DNA from: Plasmodiophora brassicae | Lineage: Eukaryota > Endomyxa: Phytomyxea > Phytomyxea > Plasmodiophorida | Assembly (NCBI GenBank): GCA_036867785.1 | Contig: CP145410.1 | Span: forward strand, 1,612,001 to 1,676,000 | Reading direction: 5' to 3' | DNA: 64,000 nucleotides | In this document: piece after piece, positions 42,313 to 53,625 of the stretch | Layout: the number at the start of each line of letters is the position of its first letter | How positions within the stretch are numbered: the stretch's first letter is position 1 | The notes under the pieces: model-generated | Databases searched by the model: none | Told to the model about the DNA's origin: nothing | What the model saw: the letters and a program-made list of their open reading frames with translations, nothing else | Translations under genes and position numbers: made by a program

Positions 42313-43314
42313 CTATATTCGGCTCGTATTGCAGTCGGTGCTCCACAAGCAAACGTTGCGTCCCAGCTCGATGCACCCGTCGCAGACGACCCGTTCCGGA
42401 GGGTGTGCAAAGACGTGGCCGGCACCCAGGTACCTCGAGCACTGAAACACGTCCTCATCGGAGCTTGTAGGATCATGCAAGGGCTGCTCTTCAGGCACAA
42501 CGTCTGGGATTCGGTCGTAGACGACCTGCTTTGGAACGTAGTCGGCCACGCTTCTTCGGGAATACAAGCGGGAATAATGGCACTTTGCGCACTGTGGCTT
42601 CGTCGACATGACGCGCTGGGAGCGGCGTCCGGCAACGTCAACTGTGCTGATGAGCAGCGGCGTCATCCCGTCGACGATAGCAGCGTAATCGGCTAGGTCC
42701 TCGCTGCACGCGCCAGCGACGCCATGCTTCAGTGCGCAATTCCTGAGCGTGTTGTTCCCGAACCTGGCCATGTAATCGGGCCATGCACCACCGCCCGTTG
42801 ACTGGCGCTTGATACTTTCTACTTGAGGAAGGATTCGACTTGAATTCGCCATCCTGCCTCCAAGGACAATGCCGAGCTCGTTCCAGAGTTGCAGTACTAC
42901 GTCGTCGTAGAAGCGTCGCAGGTCGACGGCCTGGGGCCCTGCGGATGTGGTAACTTTGTTCAGGCAGCGACGCCCGTAGTTGCTGATGCCCAGATACTTC
43001 ATGATGAGGAACCGGCGCTGGTCTGGTTGAGGCGCGGCTGCGTACAAGACGGAGACGCTGATCGGGCGAATCTTCTTGTTCCCGGGCGTCATAAACTGGC
43101 ACGATGCTGTCAGAACGGCATCGAGCAGTCGTGCCGCTGCGACCACATCGTTGATGTTGTCCTTGACCAGGTTGTCGCAGTACCGGTTGCGGTTGCCGGG
43201 TTCTGCTGACCACATGCTCTGCAACGCTGTTTCGGTGACGTCTTTGGGCAGGTACGCGTACGCCAGGCCGATAGTCAGCGCCGCCGCGCTCAGCAACACG
43301 CGTCCCAGCACCAT
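42313..43314 (-). CDS. Predicted secreted cysteine-rich protein, paralogue 2
   Basis: 333 residues, intronless, signal peptide MVLGRVLLSAAALTIGLAYA. It aligns along its whole length with the protein at 41271-42260, keeping KPQCAKCHYSRL and ERVVCDGCIELGR. The stop codons of the two genes are about 50 bp apart. A TATA-like element lies 66 bp upstream of the start. The divergence between the paralogues is substantial, so the duplication is not recent, yet the signal peptide, cysteines and length are kept, which points to both being functional. Confidence 0.75.
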   Translation of the reverse strand: MVLGRVLLSAAALTIGLAYAYLPKDVTETALQSMWSAEPGNRNRYCDNLVKDNINDVVAAARLLDAVLTASCQFMTPGNKKIRPISVSVLYAAAPQPDQRRFLIMKYLGISNYGRRCLNKVTTSAGPQAVDLRRFYDDVVLQLWNELGIVLGGRMANSSRILPQVESIKRQSTGGGAWPDYMARFGNNTLRNCALKHGVAGACSEDLADYAAIVDGMTPLLISTVDVAGRRSQRVMSTKPQCAKCHYSRLYSRRSVADYVPKQVVYDRIPDVVPEEQPLHDPTSSDEDVFQCSRYLGAGHVFAHPPERVVCDGCIELGRNVCLWSTDCNTSRI

Positions 43315-43379
43315 CTGGTGTCAGCCAGCCGCGATCCGCAAAACCAAACGTGGCCCAGTCAAAACGACCGACGCCCGAA

Positions 43380-43389
43380 CTATTTATAG
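43380..43389 (-). promoter_or_regulatory. TATA box of secreted paralogue 2
   Basis: The minus-strand sequence CTATAAATAG starts 66 nt upstream of the ATG at 43314, nearly the same distance as the TATA box of its paralogue at 41271. Confidence 0.55.
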
Positions 43390-43402
43390 TCGGACCTGTT
43401 CG

Positions 43403-43965
43403 TTAAGCCACCTTTGCCCGATGCGGATGGACGCCATGGTGTGTTGTTTGTGCAACGGCGCTGACGTAGTCGGTCGGACGGGGACCATGCCCCAGCGAGG
43501 AGGACATGCTCCAGGGACCGTCTGGTGATGGCATCGGATGTCTGCTTGTCAGACATTTCCCAGCATCTGCAACGCCTAATTGCGACACGCGCACCGTGCT
43601 CCAGATGAAGGTCAGGGCAGCGGCAATGCAGGCGGCGTCGCACGTCAGAAACGCGACCTGGCACACGACGTAGTGCTGCATGTTTCGTTTATCCGGGTTT
43701 CGCGCGTTCACGCAGGCGCCTCGGCCGGCCTACCACCTTTTGACTAGTGCTGCATGTGATAACTGAAGGATGCGGTCGAGTAGATCCACAGAGCGCACTG
43801 GCATGCAAGGGCCACAGCGAACACGCCGTTGGCCGCATACGTGCGGGCATGCATCGGCGTTGTCCCTTTGATGGACACGGTCGCCGACTGCAAGATCGAA
43901 CACATCCGCCTGCAACTGTACAGGAGCAGGGCGCGACAATATCGCCTGCCAGGAGAACCCCTCAT
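43403..43965 (-). CDS. Possible small multi-pass membrane protein
   Basis: A minus-strand reading frame around 43854-43744 encodes a hydrophobic helix (GVFAVALACQCALWIY). A second, around 43680-43550, encodes another (VAFLTCDAACIAAALTFIW). Both are bordered by the same short sequence ATGCAGCACTA; splicing from the first GT after it to the AG inside the second copy would link the helices. This could equally be chance. No family is recognised, and the ends given are the limits of the open frames. Confidence 0.3.
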
Positions 43966-44071
43966 CTATCCGCCTGTACAACGAACCCCGAGTACGCGCG
44001 CGTTCCGGGGCAGCACCTCGGTTCGGCATGCTTAGGCCAGTCGGACCTGACGAACGATAGCGGAGCGGTTA

Positions 44072-45896
44072 TTATTCGCGGTTGTTTGCGTCGCCGGCGG
44101 ATTGCTGGAGCGCCTGCCCAGCGATCTCGGCGGCGATGGCGCGCCGGCAGTCCCGCTTGACGATCTCGACGTCGTCGACGGTCTGGTCCAGGTCGCGGCG
44201 CCGCATCTCCAAGTCGGCGATACGGTCGAGCAGCGGCTCTTTCAGGCGTTGCCGGAACCGGTCGATGTTGGACAGGACCCGGTCCAGCACGTTGGACGGC
44301 TCGCCGAGCAGGCGTCGCGACGTCAGCTTGGCGCTGCGTTCCCGTTCGTCTTGGTGCTGGCGACGGTCACGGGCGATAGCGCCCGCGAACCCGGCAACGG
44401 CGGCAACGACACCGGCGATCGGGTTCACAGCGAAACTGACAGCGACCATGCCGAGCGTTGCCGTTGCAAAGACGCCGACCGACCGCGTCAACCGGTTTGG
44501 GTCGTTGTCGTCTGCCGCGCCGACCGCAGCGGCTTCCGGGTCCACGACCGACTCCATCATCGCCTCGCTCTGCTTCAGGATCGCCTCCGTCGCCGTCCTG
44601 AACTTCTCCAACTGCTCCTTGCACCGCTCGTCATCTCCAACCTCGCGTGCGATCAGGTCAACAGCGTTGCCGAGCTGAACCCGCAGGCCGACGATCGGGG
44701 CGGCGAGCGCCGACCCGCTGTCCCGGTCAATGTCTTGACGGTCGTCATACAGCGACGCTTGCCGGCGTAACGCGTGACGACAGGCACCAATGTCAGCGAT
44801 CAGCCCATCGCAGGCACGGTCGATCGTGTCGATTCGCGTACGCACGGTGCGAACGTCTTCATCGGCGCGATCGCGCCGCGCACGAATCGCGTCGCAGGTC
44901 GCGTCATGTTCACGTTCCAGCGTTCGTAGCGCCTACGAACCATCAGCGTCAGGAACGGACACGAGGGCTGGCACAACCAATGCACCGTTTCAAGAAGGGC
45001 CTTGGACAGCCATGATCGGTCCTGTAGCGAGGCGAGCTCGGCGGTGAGCGTGACGAGCTCGTAGGACGACTTCGAGGATGAGCTGGTGGACACCGCCCAG
45101 ACGTGCGGGCAGTGGGACAACGCAGGCGACAGGCGCTTGCGGACGGAGGCGATGACGGCGCTGCGCTCCGCATCGTCAACGCAGAGGTCGGCCTTGGTCA
45201 GGACGACCAGCACGCGCAGCTTCTTCCTGACCAGCATTTCCGCCATGCGGACGTCGTACATTGTCACTGGCGTCTGCGACGATATGCAGAGCACAGCGAC
45301 CTGCGCGATGTCGATCAGCGGCGCCAGCGTGATCTTGTCGGCGTCCACGCCGCCGTATCCGGGCGTGTCCACGAGAACCAGGCTAGGGAACGCGTTCGCA
45401 GCCGTTGTCCAGACCACGTTCGGCACGACTTGCGACACGGTCAGATCCGGGAACGTCCCCTCGCGGATCACTGCCCAGGGAACCGTCGTCTGCTCGACGG
45501 GCGCCGACGTCAGCAACGCTTCCCCGATGATCGCGTTCACCAGCGCCGATTTGCCCGCATTGTAACTGAAACGGACAACGATCAGCGCCGGTGCGGGTGC
45601 GTCCGCGTTGCCGCACGCCGCTGCTACCTGCCGATGACTGCAACCGTGGCCCGGTCGCTGATGACTGTGGACTGCTTCGGCAAACCTCCGTGGCGATGCA
45701 GCTCGTCCGCCCACTGTCACGGCACACATAGACCAGTCGATGCTCGTGCGGTCGCAGACGTTGATCGGGTGGGGCGACGACCGACCTTCGAGCAGGCCAT
45801 CATCCCGGTCAGCGACGCGCCGCGTTTGCCAGCGCGGCGCACGGCGCCCTCGCTGTCGTCGTCGTCCTCGTCATGATGCCGCCGCTTCCACGTCAT
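44072..45896 (-). CDS. Dynamin-like large GTPase with C-terminal hydrophobic segment
   Basis: The start at 45896 (MTWKRRHHDEDDDD) precedes the GTPase domain. A 62-nt intron (45566-45627) falls inside the P-loop, joining ATVAVIGS to YNAGKSALVNAIIGE. Other elements are the switch threonines in QTTVPW, DTPGYGGVDADK and LTKAD. A 53-nt intron (44933-44985) connects to a helical region (LEREHDATCDAIRARRDR). Near the C-terminus a glycine/alanine-rich hydrophobic hairpin (VGVFATATLGMVAVSFAV, IAGVVAAVAGFAGAIA) resembles the membrane paddle of bacterial-dynamin-like and mitofusin-type proteins, followed by more coiled coil. An intron or two near 45650-45800 link the N-terminus and are not resolved. A role in membrane fusion or remodelling is likely; which organelle is unknown. 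Confidence 0.78.
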
Positions 45897-45944
45897 TTCC
45901 GGATTTGCGCGCCGAACCTAAATAGCGATCGGTTCTCGCGTTGT

Positions 45945-47440
45945 TTAGAAAACATCGAGGTCGTCGAGGGCGCCGCGCTTCGCAGCGATGCTCATGGCAA
46001 GGACATGGCGGCTGGTAGACCTGAACTGCTCGCGCAGCGCAGCAGCATCTTTACGAAGGCCTTGGACCTCGAGCGCGCGGCGTCGTTCCAGGGCGCGGTA
46101 CTTGGCGAGAAGTTTGGCGTTCTTGTCCTCCAGGGCGGCAATCTTGCCCTCATAGAGCTGTTGCGTAACGGCGTACTGTTCGCGTACCATGGCGAGGTCC
46201 TCCTCCAGGTCCATGGTCTGCTTGCGGAACTGTGACGTCACCTGTTCGCAATGGGACGACTCCTTCGCTTTGATCCCCCGGATCCGCGCCTCCGTCTCGT
46301 TCTGCACGGACAGCAGCGCCGTTTGTGCCTGCTCGGCCAGCTCTCGGCTCTGGCACAACTGTTCCACCAGCTCCCGTTTCTCTTTCTGGAAGTTGTACCG
46401 CATGACGAGATGCTCTAGAAACAAGGCCCCTCATGAACGGCGGTTTGCTGGCCACGAATGCTCGTCGTACCTTTCAGCGCCGTGCGACTGCTCAACGACA
46501 TTTCCTCGAGTTTGGCCTGCAGGTGCGCAATCATCTCCTTATCTTGGGCACGGGCGACCTTGGCTTCCTGAATCCGAATCCTTCGGTCCTCGCGGTGCGC
46601 CTTTTCCCGCTCCTCCGCCAGTTTCTCCTGGGCAGCCCGGTCATGTTTCCGACCCCAAGGGTAGACGTTCCGCTCATTACAGTCTGCATGAGCCTGGTGC
46701 GTAACGATTCGACAGCGGCCTGCAACTGCTCGACTGTCTTTGAATTGGGCATGTAGATGGTCCGAATCACATTCGGAGCGGCGTTCGTCCCCGGCGCCGT
46801 CCTTGGTTTCGACTTCGCCGCCGGCGCCGCCAGCGATCTCGACAGCGTTTTCGGCTTCTCGTCCCGGAAGTAGGTGACTTCCTGGGCCACCGGGCGCGTC
46901 AACGCTAACAGGTCCTGGATCCTCTTCCGGTTCTCAACGTCTTGCGCTAACCAGGGTGTCAACAGGGAGAATGCCATCGAAGCACGCGCGTGGCGTACCC
47001 CGCAGTTCAGCGTTCTCAGAGGTGACTCTTAGAAGGTGCTCGCGTTCATCGAACAGGTACAGGTGCGCGTCGCTCAGCGCCCTCTGCAACTCGGCGACCT
47101 GTTCGTCGCGTTTACTGGTCTCCAGGCGCGCCTTCTGCAGCTCGGTCCTGTGCACGTCGACCTCGTCGATCTTCTTGACCAGCTCCAGGCGCTCTTTGTC
47201 AAACGAATCTGCCCGGTGCCGATGTCAGCTACGCGCTAGCGACCGCCGCGACGCGTTCCGACCTGCGACGCTCCTGTAGTACCCGAGGAGCGTCTGCTTC
47301 TCCGCCTGGGAGGATGCAACGTCACCAGGCGCGTCGATGGCCATCGTCGTGGCGCCAATGTTCGGTCCAGTCCACTGGGGGCGACCCGTCACATGACCTA
47401 CGCTCCCCGAGGGCGAGTCGCAATGCCCACGCTGCGTCAT
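45945..47440 (-). CDS. CCDC77: CCDC77-like centrosomal/ciliary coiled-coil protein
   Basis: CCDC77 is a coiled-coil protein of centrosomes and basal bodies. Conserved segments appear in order: AEKQTLLGYYR near the start at 47440; EQVAELQRALSDAHLYLFDE and EREHLLRVTSENAELR (47155-47000); RKRIQDLLALTRPVAQEVTY (46930 on); and a C-terminal LERRRALEVQGLRKDAAAL near 46080. Introns lie near 47220, 46990 and 46440-46500. The start codon is only 18 bp beyond the stop codon of the PPR gene, and the stop at 45945 is 48 bp from the start of the GTPase gene, so its promoter must overlap the PPR coding sequence. Confidence 0.85.
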
Positions 47441-47458
47441 CGAGAATATATTGTATTG

Positions 47459-50202
47459 TCAGCGATCAGCGGCCACCACTGATGAAGGCGTTCGACCTGT
47501 GCGCGTGTACATCGCTGCCACGAGCGCGTTCGCCTGCGCTAGCCCATCAGGGGTGGCGTCCGACAACGAGGAGATGACAGACAGCGCCCGCTCGGCCTTG
47601 TCGACATCGTTGAACTTGCAGCACGCATCGAGGACGCTCATCCACGTGGACACGCTGACGTTGCTGGCGTTGGAAACGGCCTGCAACGCTTCGTCGAGCC
47701 GGCCGGCCTGTGTGTAGACGCCAGCGAGGATGTGCACCTGTGCGGGATTGAGGTTCACCTGCCACGTGTAAGCGAACTCCTTCGCGATCGCCTCGGCGGC
47801 AACGACGTCTCCCGCGAGACGACACGCAGAGAGCAGCGAGGTCAGCGTTGTCCCGGTAGGACGGACACCAGAGGCCTTCACTTGCTCGAGCACGTCCATG
47901 GCCGGGAGCAGCATACCCCGTCGGGCATACGCCTCGATCATCTCGTCGAAGACGCGGATGTTCAGGACCTGCTGGTCGTTGTTGCATCGGTCTCGGAACA
48001 CTTGTTCGGCACCGGCGAGGTCGTCAGCACGTTCATAGGCGTCAATGGCGGCAACGACGACGTCGTCAACGTTGTGAAGGTCGTGGCTACGGGCGTAGTC
48101 CAGCAATTTCGTAATCGACGCGGGTTGCTTCACGTGGTCCAACAGACTGACGAGGACGGGGACACTGACGTTCACGTTATGGTCGACCATGGACTGAAAC
48201 ACGGCCATGGCGTCATCGATGCATCCCGCTTTCGCGTACGTCGTGATCAGCGCCTCCGCAACAACAACGTCGGTCAGAAGGTCCTTCCCAGCAGCGTAAT
48301 CGCGCAAGGCCTTCATGGCCTCCAGATCGCCCTGACGACCCGCCAACTGGATCAGCGACCTGAGCACGTAGACGCCAACGTCAACGTCGGCCTGGACCGA
48401 TGATTCGAACAGCGACATGGCGTCGGCAAGACGATCGGCCTTGACATACGCCGATAGGCCGCTGGTGTAGATCTCCGCGTCCAACGGGACGCCCATTGTC
48501 TTGAACCGTTCGAACGTGCCGATCGCGTTCTGCAGCATGCCATGGTGGCTGTAGGCGGCCATGATCGTGTTGAACGTCTCCGGTCGAGGAACGCTCCACT
48601 CGCAGCGCTTGGTGAACGCCTCCTCGGCGTCCCCGATCGAATCGCAGTAGTCGTACGCCGATATGAGGGAGCACGTGATAACGTCGTCGCTCTCCAGCAA
48701 CGAGCTATCCGACGCGAACTGATGAAGCTCGCGAACCACCGTCAGATCACGACATCGGCCATACGCGAAGATCAACGAGCTCAGCACGATGCCGTTCAGC
48801 ATGAGGTACTTCTCGCGGGCGTAACGATGGAGCTCCCGCACAGCGTCGACGTTACGTGCACGGCCGCAGGCGGAGACGAGCGTGGCGAACACGGGCGCCC
48901 CTGCCGTCATGCCGCGTTGCTGCATCGAACGGAAGACATCCATGCCGTCGGCGGCGCGATCCGCCTTGCTGAAGACGGACAGGATGTTCGTGTACGCCTC
49001 GATGGAGAGTTGCAGGCCGGACTTCACGACCTGATCGGCGATGGCCACCGCCTTATCCAGCTTGCCGTTCCGGGCATACGACGCGATCATCGAGTTCAGC
49101 GTGCCCAGGTCGTGCGTTCGTCGCGACAGGAACATGCGCTCAGCGCTGGCCATGTCGTTGCAATGGTCGTACGCGCAGACGAAGGAACAGATCAGAACGT
49201 CGTCGTTCAGCAGCGTGTGGTCCCTGGCGTACTGCTCCAGAGCTTGGACGGATGCAGCTTGGGCGCATCGTCCATACGCCGACACGAACGCGCTGACGAC
49301 GATCGGGTTCTGCAGGATGAACTTCTCGAGAGCGATCCGATGCAGGTACTGGATCGACGGGAGGTCGTCGGCGCGGCCGCATGCCACCACGACGCAGGAT
49401 AGGAGCGCGGGACCGACGTCGACGCCTCGTTCGATCATGGTGCGCAGCACGTTCATTGCCGGGACGATGAGGTTCGCCTTGGCCAGCGAGGAGGCGACGT
49501 GCGTGTAGACCTGAACGGATGGGATCATGCCGACGCCTTCAATGACGTACAGGACGTTCAGTGCCGCATCGAAGCGTCTCTGCGACAGCAGCGCCTTCGC
49601 CAGGTTGCCGAACGTCGCCTGATGCACCTGCATGTTCTTCTCCCGGATCAGTTCCAGCAACTTCTCGGCGGCGTCGGCCCCTCGTTCCGACCTGGCTTCG
49701 GCGCAGCAGGCTGCGAGGATGGAGAGCAGCCTGTCGCTGACCTCGACGCTCTGTAGTTCCCCGACGAGGAACAGCGCCTCGGACGGGCGATGCGCCTCGC
49801 GGCAAATGTGGGCGATACCGAAGACGGCGTTGTGCTGCCGGGGGCCGCATTTCGCGAAGACGTCCAACGCGTCATCGACAAGTGCCGGTTTCGCCCGCTG
49901 ACACGCGGACAGGAACGTACAGAACAGGACGTGGTCGGTGCTGATTGGCGCTTCGGCGGCGATGGCGGCGCGCATGACCTCGGGCGCCCTGCCGGGCAGG
50001 TGTCGAACGCAGAACCCCAGCATTGTCTGGAAGAACCGGACATCGCCATGAATCCCTTCGCTGAACATGTTCAGAACGTGCTGGAAGACCGCCCATCCCC
50101 GGTTCGGGTCCGTCTCCTGTTTCAGCGCCGCGATCCCCAGCCGCAACGACGGCCTGCTCAGGAACGTCGTGAACAGACGAGAGGGCACGCTGTCGCCTTC
50201 CG

Positions 50203-50242
<40 letters not shown>

Positions 50243-50344
50243 CGTACGCTCCTGCACGGCCACCGTCGAAAGACGGCATCGCGACGCAGCCGCCCACGGT
50301 CGGGCGCGACAAGCTGCCGCCCTCCGCAAAGCCCCCACAAACAT
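47459..50344 (-). CDS. Pentatricopeptide repeat (PPR) protein, mitochondrial
   Basis: 961 residues in a single exon. Residues 1-30 are arginine/alanine rich with no acid (a mitochondrial presequence), followed by a run of 12 alanines. Most of the rest consists of roughly 35-residue helical-hairpin repeats with PPR hallmarks, for example VFGIAHICREAHRPSEALFL, TFGNLAKALLSQRRFDAALN and NTIMAAYSHHGMLQNAIGTF, and recurring A-x-x-x-F-x-x-M. PPR proteins bind organellar RNA and control its processing, stability or translation. It is divergent from the mitochondrial elongation factor gene at 50661, and both products are predicted mitochondrial. Confidence 0.9.
50205..50240. repeat. (GCC)12 trinucleotide repeat in the PPR gene
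   Basis: Twelve perfect GCC units on the plus strand, read on the minus strand as part of a poly-alanine run just after the presequence. Frame-neutral length change is expected. Confidence 0.95.
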
Positions 50345-50660
50345 GACTGCCGACCGGGCTACCCCGCGACTCGCCGCCTGTCGCGCACATTTCGATCGCC
50401 GCCGTCAGCGTCTGCAGCCTGCACTCCTCCGTCGGCAGCTCCCTGTCGGAGGCGCACGCATCGCCGACATGTTGAGGCGTACGTACAGCGCAGCGCTGTG
50501 TGGGAACCTCAGAAATTTGTTAAAAGAATTGCAAGTGTTCGTTCCGTGGGTTTTTTGGTGGACGGGTGTCCCGCTCCGTCGGCTTGCGGCACGCGGCACG
50601 CCCCCGCCTGATGGTGCAGTCGTCATTTCGTTATAGCTGTCCGTCGCGGAGGGCGTCCGA

Positions 50661-53527
50661 ATGTGGAGGCTGGTGCGGGCGAGCGTCAGCGTGCGGGCGT
50701 CAGGGTTCGGCTGCGCCACCTGGGCCCGGTACCTGAGCGCTTCGTCCAGTCCGATCACGAACATCGGCATCAGCGCGCATATCGATTCCGGCAAGACGAC
50801 GTTGACAGGTGACCTTGCCGTGTTTGGGGCCTCGTCGCTCACGCTGACGTTCGTGCTGCAGAACGAATTTTGTATTACACAGGTTTGCTGGCTAATCGGC
50901 AGCATGCATCGTCATCTGCTCAGTTGGTTACGCAGGTCGCATCCATGAAATCCACGATGTTCGAGGCCGAGATGGTATGTATTCGATCATGTGATGCACG
51001 AATGGCGCCGCTAAGCACCCGCACAGGTGTTGGAGCCAAGATGGACTCTATGGAGCTGGAACGCGAAAAGGTTCGACCTTGGCAGGCGTCGCAATGATCG
51101 CAGTTGCTGACAGGATCGTCGTTGCCTGACATCAGGGCATCACCATTCAAAGTGCTGCTACGTTCACGCGCTGGAACGACAGTCACATCAACATTATCGA
51201 CACACCTGGGCACGTTGACTTCACTATTGAAGTCGAGCGGTCGCTGCGTGTCCTCGACGGCGCCGTTCTTGTGTCGGTTATTCCTGCGGGTCGTATTGGA
51301 TTTCAGCTAATCGGTCGGTTTGCTGCAGGCTTTGCAGCGTCGGTGGTGTGCAAAGCCAGTCGATCACTGTCGATCGGCAGATGAAGCGGTATAACGTCCC
51401 GCGGATCTGCTTTATCAACAAGCTAGATCGGATTGGTGCGAGCCCGTTTCGGGTGATTGAAGATGTCAGACGGACGCTTGGCATCAATGCGTCTGCTGTA
51501 CAGATTCCAGTGGGACTGGAGGACAAGCATCGCGGCGTTGTTGACCTGCTCACTGGAGAATGCTATTTGTTCGAGGGCGGTAACGGCGAGCTCGTTCGAA
51601 AAGGTCCAAGGCCGAGCGACCTCGACGACGAATTCGAAACGCACCGACGGCGTCTGATCGAAAGAGTTGCCGAAGTTGATGACACCATTGCGGAGTACTT
51701 CCTGAACGAAGAAGTCCCTCCTGTTGACGTGCTCAAGCAAGCTATTCGTACTGCCACAATCGCGAACACGTTTGCCCCCGTCTTCATGGGTGGGTACGCC
51801 ACGCCATCAGTCTACGCCTTTCACTCATCGTCGTGTTTACGTAGGCTCGGCGTTCAAAAACAAAGGTGTACAGCCGCTGCTTGATGGCGTTGTCGACTAC
51901 CTGCCACACCCGCACGAAGTCGTTAACGAGGCGCTTGACATTGCCAACAAAGAGGCCGTCGTCCGGTTGGATTCCAAAGCCGACAAGCCTCTTGTTGCGC
52001 TAGGTCGGTTGCGGTTCCTTATGCGTCTTGTTTCGGTAGCCGCTTATATTGCTTGGTCATTTCAGCGTTTAAGCTTGAAGAGAACCGCTTCGGTCAGCTG
52101 ACCTATACCAGAGTGTACCAAGGTCAGGCTCAGGCTGGATCTGAACGTGCACTCTACCAGTATGACAATTGTTGTCCGCAGGGACGCTTCGCAAGGGCGA
52201 TTTCATACAGAACACGAGCAAGCCCGGGTCAAAGAAAATCAAAGTCCCCAGGCTTGTTCGCATGCACAGCAACGAAATGGAAGACATCGACGAAGCTGGT
52301 CCTGGCGAGATCGTCGCCATGTTTGGTACGTTGAACGGACAAGTACTGTGGAATAGCGTGTTCTATCCGAATCTGCAGGTCTTGAATGCAATTCCGGGAG
52401 CACGTTCACAGATGGGTCACTGAACTACAGTATGACGTCCATGTATGTTCCTGAACCTGTGATGTCGTATGCGATCAAGACGGAATCTAGCAGCGACAAC
52501 GGCAACTTCTCAAAGGTCGGACTTCATCTCCTAGTCGGTCACGATTGGCACTGACAATCTACACAGGCAATATCGCGTTTTACTCGAGAAGACCCGACGT
52601 TTCATGTCTCGTACGACGATGAGACGAAGCAGACGGTTATCGCTGGAATGGGTGAACTTCATCTTCAAATCTACATCGAGAGGCTGTTAAGAGAGTATAA
52701 CGTGAAAACGATTGCAAGTCCGCCTCGTGTAAATTACAAGTAAGTCTGGGACCCCGGATGTGCATGGCATATGCATCGTTCTGACTATGGCTGGTGGTAT
52801 CATTCCAGGGAGGCGATAACTAAGCCTGTCAAATTCGACTACTTCCACAGGAAACAGACTGGAGGTGCTGGGCAGTACGCGCGGATCGTCGGGGTCATGG
52901 AGCCAATCCCGCCGGAAGAGAACCTGAATTTCGATTTCGTCAACGAGCTAGTCGGCAACAACGTACCTCCTGAATACGTTCCTGCTGTCCAGAAGGGATT
53001 CGAGCACGCCATGTATGCACCCGTGACATTCATGTGCGATTGGCGCGTCTCACAGTTGGGCCAGGCGGAGAGGTGTTCTGATCGGTCACCCGTGCGTCGG
53101 TTTGCGTGTTCGCCTGCAGGACGGCCAGGCGCACAGTGTCGACTCTTCGGAAATGGCATTCCGGATTTGTGCCGAGTACGCCTACCGAACGTTCTTCCCC
53201 AAGGGGAGCCCGATCATCACGGAGCCGATCATGATGGTCCAGGTCGAAGTCCCGTCCGAGTTCCAGGGCGCCGCCATGGCCGGCGTCAACCGGCGTCGTG
53301 GGCTGATCATCGACAGCGTCACCGATGACACCATGTGCCGAATCCGAACCGAGGTCCCGCTGAGTCTCATGTTCGGCTACTCCACCGATCTGCGCTCCGC
53401 CACCACGGGCAAGGGCGAGTTCTCCATGGAGTACTCCCGACACCAACCCGTCCCCCGCGACCAGCAGAAGGAGCTCATGGACGAGTACCAGAAGAAGCGC
53501 GCTGCCGAGCTCGCTGACAAGAAATAG
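50661..53527 (+). CDS. GFM1: Mitochondrial translation elongation factor G (GFM1-like)
   Basis: GTPase that translocates tRNAs on the mitochondrial ribosome. After a short basic presequence ([17 protein letters not shown]) the G domain starts [16 protein letters not shown]. Resolved introns are 50809-50861, 50883-50935, 50975-51026, 51071-51135 and 51273-51328 (52-65 nt). They splice to [47 protein letters not shown] and [17 protein letters not shown], all EF-G sequence; exon 2 (50862-50882) is only 21 nt. G3 is DTPGHVDF and G4 is INKLDR. Domains II to V follow with several more introns between 51780 and 53100, and the protein ends [20 protein letters not shown] near 53500. Stop at 53527. Confidence 0.95.
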
Positions 53528-53625
53528 GGCCGTCTGCACGGTGAATACAGTGGTCAGAGTGGTTTTGGTTCGGAGAATTCCGCATTCGTGCGTGGTGTAG
53601 CTGGTGCGCACTGTCGCTGGTCGCG

